A stretch of 5,030 nucleotides of DNA from positions 1 to 5,030 of the forward strand of contig JAEZGJ010000024.1 of assembly GCA_023416965.1 (NCBI GenBank), given 5' to 3'. This stretch comes from Pseudomonadota bacterium (lineage in GTDB: Bacteria; Pseudomonadota; Alphaproteobacteria; Rhizobiales; Phreatobacteraceae). The notes below the pieces were generated by a model. That model was not told the DNA's origin. It saw only the letters and a program-made list of their open reading frames with translations, and did not search any database. Position numbers and translations under genes: made by a program. This document shows, piece by piece, positions 1 through 5,030 of the stretch; positions within the stretch are counted from its first letter, which is position 1, and every line of letters starts with the position of its first letter.

Positions 1-361
1 CCGCCGGGCCGTTGTCGGCGGAGGCGGCCTTGGCGGGGGCGGCGGCAGCTGCCTTCGGAGCCTCGGCCTTGGGCGCTTCCGCCTTCGGCGCCTCGGCGGC
101 CTTGGCGGGAGCCGCGGCGGCAGCCCCCTCGGCGATCTGGCCGAGCAGGGCGGCGACGCCGACCGTCGTGCCGGATTCCGCGACGATCTCCGACAGCGTG
201 CCGGAGGCCGGCGCGTTGACCTCGAGGGTGACCTTGTCGGTCTCGAGCTCGACCAGAGGCTCGTCCTGCTTCACCGCCTCGCCGGGCTTCTTGAACCACT
301 TGGCGACGGTGGCCTCGGTGACGGATTCGCCGAGCGTCGGAACGCGGATTTCGGTGGCCAT
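1..361 (-). CDS. sucB: 2-oxoglutarate dehydrogenase E2, dihydrolipoyllysine succinyltransferase, N-terminal part
   Basis: This is the start of the E2 core subunit of the 2-oxoglutarate dehydrogenase complex. E2 takes the succinyl group from E1 on a swinging lipoyl arm and passes it to CoA in the cytoplasm. Translation from the ATG at 361 gives MATEIRVPTLGESVTEAT, a signature of the 2-oxoglutarate-type E2 rather than the pyruvate type. Residues 1-78 form a biotinyl/lipoyl domain. The lipoylation site is Lys43 in the motif ETDKVTLEV. Residues from about 79 onward are an Ala/Pro/Lys linker with repeated EAPKA units, the flexible tether usual between the lipoyl and E1/E3-binding domains. Only 120 of the family's usual 400 or so residues are present; the peripheral-subunit-binding and catalytic domains lie beyond base 1. 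It follows sucA by 73 bases and has its own Shine-Dalgarno. The identification is secure; odhB is a synonym. Confidence 0.97.
   Translation of the reverse strand, partial: MATEIRVPTLGESVTEATVAKWFKKPGEAVKQDEPLVELETDKVTLEVNAPASGTLSEIVAESGTTVGVAALLGQIAEGAAAAAPAKAAEAPKAEAPKAEAPKAAAAAPAKAASADNGPA
94..113. repeat. 20-bp direct repeat, copy in the sucB linker
   Basis: This 20-base sequence, beginning CGGCGGCCTTGG, is identical to 4938-4957. On the minus strand it encodes an Ala-Pro-Ala-Lys-Ala-Ala stretch of the SucB interdomain linker. Confidence 0.75.
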
Positions 362-369
362 GTGTTCAG

Positions 370-375
370 TCCCTT
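370..375 (-). promoter_or_regulatory. Ribosome binding site of sucB
   Basis: The minus strand reads AAGGGA here, 8 bases before the ATG at 361. This spacing supports that ATG as the start, and so does the immediate start of the conserved lipoyl domain. Confidence 0.7.
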
Positions 376-408
376 GCGGGCCTCTCTCGGGTCGTTGGTG
401 GCGGAACG

Positions 409-429
409 TCCGGCCCCCGCGGGGCCGGA
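409..429 (-). other. Stem-loop between sucA and sucB
   Basis: Bases 409-417 and 421-429 are perfect 9-bp inverted repeats around a 3-base loop. The stem is nearly all G-C and starts 5 bases after the sucA stop codon. No T-run follows on the minus strand, so it does not look like a complete intrinsic terminator. It may instead protect or delimit the sucA message, or it may reflect GC-rich sequence by chance. Confidence 0.45.
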
Positions 430-434
430 GCGGA

Positions 435-3395
435 TCAGGCGAAGGCCTCGTCCAGGAAGGCCTGGAGCTGGGCGTTGTGGCGGGAGAGCAAGCCCGTCGC
501 AGTGGCGGCGGAAGCCGGGCGGCCCACATAGCGGGCGCGCTTCGACTTGGAGCCGGCCGTTCCCAGCACCCATTCCAGATAGGGTTCGACGAAGCTCCAC
601 GCACCCATGTTCTTGGGCTCTTCCTGGCACCAGATCACCTCGGCGTTCTTGAACCGGGAAATCTCGCCGGCCAGCGCCTTGAGCGGGAACGGATAGAGCT
701 GCTCGACACGCATCAGGTAGATGTCGTCGATGCCGCGCTTGATGCGGTCCTCGTAGAGGTCGTAGTAGACCTTGCCCGAGCACAGCACGACGCGCCGGAT
801 CTTCTTGTCGTCGACCAGCTTGATCTCCTGGCCCGGCAGGCTCTGGGCATCGTCCCACAGCACGCGGTGGAAGGAGGTGCCGGTGACGAGTTCGTCGAGG
901 CGCGACACCGCCCGCTTGTGGCGGAGCAGCGACTTCGGCGTCATCAGGATCAGCGGCTTGCGGATCTCGCGCTTCAGCTGCCGGCGCAGGATGTGGAAGT
1001 AGTTGGCCGGGGTCGAGCAGTTGGCGACCTGCATATTGTCCTCTGCGCACATCTGCAGGAAGCGCTCCAGACGCGCGGAGGAGTGCTCCGGCCCCTGGCC
1101 CTCGTAGCCGTGCGGCAGCAGGCAGACGAGGCCCGACAGCCGCAGCCACTTGCGCTCGGCCGAGGAGATGAACTGGTCGAACACCACCTGCGCCCCGTTG
1201 GCGAAGTCGCCGAACTGGCCTTCCCACATGGTCAGCGCATTGGGCTCGGCGAGCGAATAGCCGTATTCGTAGCCCAGCACCGCCTCTTCCGAGAGCATCG
1301 AGTTGATGACCTCGTAGCGGCCCTCCGCGCCCGCGATGTTGTTGAGGGGCGTGTAGCGCGCCTCGGTCTCCTGGTCGATCAGCACCGAATGGCGCTGGGA
1401 GAACGTGCCGCGCTCGCAGTCCTGTCCCGACAGCCGGACGCGATGGCCCTCGTCGACCAGCGCGCCGAAGGCCAGCGCCTCGGCGGTCGCCCAGTCGATG
1501 CCCTCGCCGGTGTCGATCATCTTGCGGCGGTTGTCCATGAACCGCTGGATGGTGCGATGGGCGGTGAAGCCCTCCGGCACCTTGGTGATCGCTTGGCCGA
1601 TGCGCACGAGGGTCTCGCGCGCGACGCCCGAGGCGCCCCGGCGCGGATCGTCGTCCGAGGAGGCGCCGCCAGACAGGCCTGCCCACTTGCCGTCCAGCCA
1701 GTCGGCCTTGTTCGGCTTGTAGGACTGGCCGGCCTCCATCTCGGCGTCGAGACGGGCCCGCCAGTCGGCCTTCATCTTGTCGATCTCGCCCTCGGTGACG
1801 ATGCCCTCGGCGATCAGCTTCTTGGAGTAGCCGTCGAGGGTCGTCGGGAGGCCGCGGATCTTCTTGTACATGAGCGGTTGGGTGAAGGCCGGCTCGTCAC
1901 CCTCGTTGTGGCCGAAGCGACGGTAGCACCACATGTCGATGACCACCGGCTTCTGGAACTTCTGCCGGAATTCGGTCGCCACCTTGGCGGCGAAGACCAC
2001 CGCCTCCGGATCGTCGCCGTTCACGTGGAAGATCGGCGCCTCGACCATCTTCGCCACGTCCGACGGATAGGGCGAGGAGCGCGAATAGCGCGGGTAGGTA
2101 GTGAAGCCGATCTGGTTGTTGATGATGAAGTGGATCGAGCCGCCGGTGCGGTGACCCTTCAGGCCCGACAGGCCGAAGCACTCGGCCACCACGCCCTGGC
2201 CCGCGAAGGCCGCGTCGCCGTGGATCAGCAGCGGCAGCACCGCCGTGCGGTCTTCCGGCGAGCAGCCGAGCTGGTCCTGCTTGGCGCGAACCTTGCCGAG
2301 CACCACCGGATTGACGATCTCGAGATGCGACGGGTTCGGGGTGAGCGACAGGTGCACCTTGTTGCCGTCAAACTCGCGGTCCGACGAGGCGCCGAGGTGG
2401 TATTTCACGTCGCCCGAGCCTTCCACGTCGTCAGGGGCGAAGGAACCGCCCTTGAACTCGTGGAACAGGGCGCGGTGCGGCTTGCCCATCACCTGGGTCA
2501 GCGTGTTGAGGCGGCCGCGATGGGCCATGCCGAGCACGATCTCGCGCACACCGAGCTGGCCGCCGCGCTTGATGATCTGCTCCAGCGCCGGGATCATGCT
2601 CTCGCCGCCGTCGAGGCCGAAGCGCTTGGTGCCGGTGTAGCGCACGTCGAGGAACTTCTCGAAGCCCTCGGCCTCCACCAGCTTCTGCAGGATGGCGCGC
2701 TTGCCCTCCTTGGTGAAGGCGATCTCCTTGTCCGGTCCCTCGATGCGCTCCTGGATCCAGGCCTTCTGGGCCGGATCCGTGATGTGCATGAACTCGACGC
2801 CGAGCGTCTGGCAATAGGTCCGCTCGAGGATGCCGACCATCTCGCGGATGGTGGCGAATTCCAGCCCCAGCACCTTGTCGATGAAGATCTTCCGGTCGTA
2901 GTCCGCCTCGGTGAAGCCGTAGGACTTGGGGTCCAGCTCCTCGTGGGTCTTGGGCGGATCGAGGCCGATCGGGTCGAGATTGGCGTGCAGGTGGCCGCGC
3001 ATGCGGTAGGCGCGGATGAGCATGAGGGCGCGCACGCTGTCGCGCGTCGCCTGCTGCACCTGCTCGGCGGTGATCTCGGCGCCGCGGCCCTTGTCGGCGG
3101 CCTTGGCCTTCAGCTTGTCGCCGATCGCCTTTTCGACCTGCGCCCAGTTGCCGTCCATGGCCGAGATGAGCTCGCCGTTTGCGGCGATCGGCCAGTTGGG
3201 CTTCGACCAGGAGGGGCCCTCGGCGCTCTTGACCACGTCCTTGCGGTCGTCGCCGAGCGAGGAGAAGAAGGCCTGCCACTGCGCGTCGACCGAGGCGGGA
3301 TCGGCCTCGTAGCGGGCGTAGAGATCCTCGATATAGGCGGCATTGCCGCCGTAGAGGAAGGACGTGAGCGCAATGGTCTCGTCTTGGCGTGCCAT
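435..3395 (-). CDS. sucA: 2-oxoglutarate dehydrogenase E1 component
   Basis: This thiamine diphosphate enzyme decarboxylates 2-oxoglutarate and succinylates the lipoyl group of SucB, the rate-setting TCA step to succinyl-CoA. The product is 986 residues, a normal length for the family. Residues about 10-45 (LTSFLYGGNAAYIEDLYARY) are the typical E1 N-terminal segment. GMAHRGRLN at 289-297 and YHLG near 332-335 carry active-site histidines. GDAAFAGQG at 393-401 with NNQIGFTT at 426-433 forms the cofactor-binding motif. The transketolase-like pyrimidine domain follows, with RGTFSQRHSV at 662-671 and HGYEGQGPEHSSARLERFLQ at 762-781. The C-terminal domain has PKSLLRHKRA (820-829) and QEEPKNMGAW (924-933). 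The ATG at 3395 is chosen over an in-frame TTG at 3416 because it has a Shine-Dalgarno and begins with the conserved MARQDE. It lies 131 bases after sucD and 73 before sucB. No frameshift or missing key residue is seen. The synonym is odhA. Confidence 0.99.
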   Translation of the reverse strand: MARQDETIALTSFLYGGNAAYIEDLYARYEADPASVDAQWQAFFSSLGDDRKDVVKSAEGPSWSKPNWPIAANGELISAMDGNWAQVEKAIGDKLKAKAADKGRGAEITAEQVQQATRDSVRALMLIRAYRMRGHLHANLDPIGLDPPKTHEELDPKSYGFTEADYDRKIFIDKVLGLEFATIREMVGILERTYCQTLGVEFMHITDPAQKAWIQERIEGPDKEIAFTKEGKRAILQKLVEAEGFEKFLDVRYTGTKRFGLDGGESMIPALEQIIKRGGQLGVREIVLGMAHRGRLNTLTQVMGKPHRALFHEFKGGSFAPDDVEGSGDVKYHLGASSDREFDGNKVHLSLTPNPSHLEIVNPVVLGKVRAKQDQLGCSPEDRTAVLPLLIHGDAAFAGQGVVAECFGLSGLKGHRTGGSIHFIINNQIGFTTYPRYSRSSPYPSDVAKMVEAPIFHVNGDDPEAVVFAAKVATEFRQKFQKPVVIDMWCYRRFGHNEGDEPAFTQPLMYKKIRGLPTTLDGYSKKLIAEGIVTEGEIDKMKADWRARLDAEMEAGQSYKPNKADWLDGKWAGLSGGASSDDDPRRGASGVARETLVRIGQAITKVPEGFTAHRTIQRFMDNRRKMIDTGEGIDWATAEALAFGALVDEGHRVRLSGQDCERGTFSQRHSVLIDQETEARYTPLNNIAGAEGRYEVINSMLSEEAVLGYEYGYSLAEPNALTMWEGQFGDFANGAQVVFDQFISSAERKWLRLSGLVCLLPHGYEGQGPEHSSARLERFLQMCAEDNMQVANCSTPANYFHILRRQLKREIRKPLILMTPKSLLRHKRAVSRLDELVTGTSFHRVLWDDAQSLPGQEIKLVDDKKIRRVVLCSGKVYYDLYEDRIKRGIDDIYLMRVEQLYPFPLKALAGEISRFKNAEVIWCQEEPKNMGAWSFVEPYLEWVLGTAGSKSKRARYVGRPASAATATGLLSRHNAQLQAFLDEAFA

Positions 3396-3401
3396 GGTCG
3401 G

Positions 3402-3406
3402 TTCCT
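3402..3406 (-). promoter_or_regulatory. Ribosome binding site of sucA
   Basis: The minus strand reads AGGAA, 6 bases before the ATG at 3395. It decides the start, because the in-frame TTG at 3416 lies upstream of this site and would add only seven residues that the family does not need. Confidence 0.75.
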
Positions 3407-3455
3407 GCAGCTTCAAGATCGCCCGCGGCGATCCGGCATCCGCGCTGTCATGCGG

Positions 3456-3471
3456 GGCGTCACCAGACGCC
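3456..3471 (-). other. Small inverted repeat upstream of sucA
   Basis: Six-base arms at 3456-3461 and 3466-3471 (GGCGTC and GACGCC) flank a 4-base loop. It sits between the larger hairpin after sucD and the sucA ribosome binding site. In GC-rich DNA such a short repeat can occur by chance, and no function is assigned. Confidence 0.3.
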
Positions 3472-3481
3472 GTGTCGATGG

Positions 3482-3512
3482 CGGAAATCGGCCCGCACCG
3501 GGCCGATTTCCG
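3482..3512 (-). terminator. Strong hairpin after sucD, possible partial terminator
   Basis: Bases 3482-3494 and 3500-3512 are perfect 13-bp inverted repeats around a 5-base loop. On the minus strand the 5' arm is CGGAAATCGGCCC and the 3' arm ends in GATTTCCG. The hairpin begins 14 bases after the sucD stop, a usual place for a terminator. A GC core with flanking A3 and T3 tracts gives the symmetric look of many terminators. However, the T-run is only three bases long and lies inside the stem, so full termination is doubtful. Partial read-through, or a processing or stability signal that separates sucD from sucAB levels, fits as well. Confidence 0.5.
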
Positions 3513-3526
3513 GATTGTGATCGGCC

Positions 3527-4414
<888 letters not shown>

Positions 4415-4420
4415 TCATAG

Positions 4421-4425
4421 CTCCT
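4421..4425 (-). promoter_or_regulatory. Ribosome binding site of sucD
   Basis: The minus strand reads AGGAG, 6 bases before the ATG at 4414. It is the best Shine-Dalgarno in the window. For the out-of-frame ATG at 4418 it would be only 2 bases away, which is too close. Confidence 0.85.
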
Positions 4426-4532
4426 GTGCGAGCCGTTCGGCCACGCGCGATGAGAATGTGCAGCCGAGGGACCGCCGATGACGATCCGGCGAGGCGGGCG
4501 TCTGGAGGCCGCCCTTGCCGGTCCTTGCGATC

Positions 4533-4562
4533 GTTCCGCTCCGCCGGTGGGGCGAGCGGAAC
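4533..4562 (-). other. Second hairpin between the Ala/Lys-rich gene and sucD
   Basis: Arms at 4533-4540 and 4555-4562 (GTTCCGCT and AGCGGAAC) form a perfect 8-bp stem. It continues inward with 4 more pairs (4542-4545 with 4551-4554) after one bulged base, around a 5-base loop. No T-run follows on the minus strand. It may add to the end structure of the upstream transcript or be part of the sucD leader. Confidence 0.5.
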
Positions 4563-4580
4563 TCCCGGAACCGTTGCGAG

Positions 4581-4619
4581 CGGTCGGCGCGCCGGCGCCG
4601 GGCACCGGGGCGCCGACCG
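4581..4619 (-). terminator. Long hairpin directly after the Ala/Lys-rich gene, candidate T-less terminator or processing signal
   Basis: The outer arms 4581-4590 and 4610-4619 are perfect 10-bp inverted repeats. The inner 19 bases fold further, so that 17 of 18 positions can pair around a 3-base loop, with one C-C mismatch. One inner pair is G-U in minus-strand RNA but would be an A-C mismatch in plus-strand RNA, which favours function in the minus transcript. The structure begins 4 bases after the stop codon at 4624. No U-tract follows, so it is not a classic intrinsic terminator. It could block 3' exonucleases or separate this gene's message from sucD. Confidence 0.5.
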
Positions 4620-4623
4620 GATG

Positions 4624-5028
4624 TCACTTCTTGCCCTTGGCGGGAGCCTTGCCCTTCGCCGGCGCTTTCGCGGCGGCCTTGGCAGGAGCCTTTGCCGGAG
4701 CCTTGGCCTCGGCCTTCGGAGCCGCGGCCTTGGCTGCGCCCTTGGCGGGCGCGGCCGCCTTGGTCGCCGACTTCTCGGCGGCCTTGGGAGCGGCGGCTTT
4801 GGCAGCCGGGGCTTTGGCGGCAGCCGCCTTGGCGGCGGCAGCCTTGGGAGCAGCGGCTTTGGCGGCCGGAGCCTTTCCAGCGGCGGCCTTGGCCGGAGCC
4901 TTCGCAGCCGGGGCCTTGGCGGCGGGAGCCTTCGCAGCGGCGGCCTTGGCGGGAGCCTTGGCAGCCGGCGCCGTCGCCGCCGGCGCCGTTGGCGAGGTGT
5001 TTGGGCTGGTCGCCGCCGGCGGCGCCAT
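4624..5028 (-). CDS. Ala/Lys/Pro-rich low-complexity basic protein, histone H1-like tail composition
   Basis: I do not recognise a specific family. From the ATG at 5028 the product is 134 residues. Residues 1-23 are Ala/Pro/Thr/Ser. Residues 24-134 are KAPAAK, KAAAPK and similar units, ending in KGKAPAKGKK. There are 27 lysines, two glutamates, and no Arg, Asp, His, Cys, aromatic, Leu, Ile or Val. Such a chain should be disordered, strongly basic and without membrane segments. Ala, Lys and Pro codons vary between repeats, which argues for selection on the protein. Similar composition occurs in bacterial histone H1-like proteins and in the C-terminal tails of AlgP and PhaF, which bind DNA, so nucleic-acid binding is a reasonable guess and no more. 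Only two bases lie upstream of this ATG, so no ribosome binding site can be judged. The segment may be the tail of a longer protein. It precedes sucD by 209 bases, on the same strand. Confidence 0.7.
   Translation of the reverse strand: MAPPAATSPNTSPTAPAATAPAAKAPAKAAAAKAPAAKAPAAKAPAKAAAGKAPAAKAAAPKAAAAKAAAAKAPAAKAAAPKAAEKSATKAAAPAKGAAKAAAPKAEAKAPAKAPAKAAAKAPAKGKAPAKGKK
4781..4863. repeat. 60-bp period repeat inside the Ala/Lys-rich gene
   Basis: Bases 4781-4803 and 4841-4863 match at 22 of 23 positions, exactly 60 bases apart. In the protein this is KAPAAKAAAPKAA occurring twice, 20 residues apart. It suggests that the gene grew by in-frame duplication. The rest of the gene is a more diverged array of 4-5 residue units. 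Confidence 0.65.
4938..4957. repeat. 20-bp direct repeat, copy in the Ala/Lys-rich gene
   Basis: This copy is identical to 94-113 in the sucB linker, in the same orientation and about 4.8 kb away. It encodes an Ala-Pro-Ala-Lys-Ala-Ala unit on the minus strand. Confidence 0.75.
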
Positions 5029-5030
5029 GG

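Noticed and set aside
3396..3416. An upstream TTG start for sucA that would add seven residues
   Set aside because: The Shine-Dalgarno at 3402-3406 lies inside this extension, at the right distance for the ATG at 3395. The conserved protein also starts there.
4415..4532. A promoter before sucD
   Set aside because: I found no pair of -35 and -10 boxes with reasonable sequence and spacing on the minus strand. A promoter there cannot be excluded but is not supported.
4630..4975. The repetitive region as a CRISPR array or non-coding satellite
   Set aside because: The repeats are short, degenerate and contiguous with no unique spacers. They keep one open frame with synonymous codon variation, which fits a coding low-complexity tract.
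4624..5028. The Ala/Lys-rich gene as a broken second copy of sucB
   Set aside because: There is no lipoyl domain, no ETDK motif and no E1/E3-binding or catalytic sequence, only linker-like composition. The frame is intact to a proper stop.

Overview
The window is a GC-rich stretch of bacterial chromosome carrying part of a tricarboxylic acid cycle operon. All genes read on the minus strand, from the high-coordinate end to the low. The order sucD, sucA, sucB is the usual tail of the alphaproteobacterial mdh-sucC-sucD-sucA-sucB cluster. This order, the GC-rich third codon positions and the protein sequences suggest an alphaproteobacterium, most likely of the Hyphomicrobiales (Rhizobiales). The genus cannot be told from this window.

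Layout in the direction of transcription: (1) 5028-4624, a 134-residue protein made almost only of Ala, Lys and Pro, of unknown function. Its start lies 2 bases from the window edge. (2) 4623-4415, a 209-base gap with two strong hairpins just after that gene and a clear Shine-Dalgarno before the next. (3) 4414-3527, sucD, the succinyl-CoA synthetase alpha subunit, complete. (4) 3526-3396, a 131-base gap with a perfect 13-bp hairpin 14 bases after the sucD stop. (5) 3395-435, sucA, the E1 component of 2-oxoglutarate dehydrogenase, complete at 986 residues. (6) 434-362, a 73-base gap with a 9-bp hairpin. (7) 361-1, the first 120 residues of sucB, the E2 component, comprising the lipoyl domain and an Ala/Pro/Lys linker. 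It runs off the window.

SucA and SucB, with a shared E3 outside the window, turn 2-oxoglutarate into succinyl-CoA. SucD, with SucC (not in this window), turns succinyl-CoA into succinate and makes ATP or GTP. Grouping them lets successive TCA steps be expressed together. The hairpins between the genes could set the relative amount of each product.

No mobile element, CRISPR array, tRNA or rRNA is visible. The core genes look ordinary and intact. The least explained parts are the Ala/Lys/Pro protein beside sucD, a 20-bp sequence it shares with the sucB linker, and the gene-end hairpins. I do not see convincing evidence for a wholly new system.
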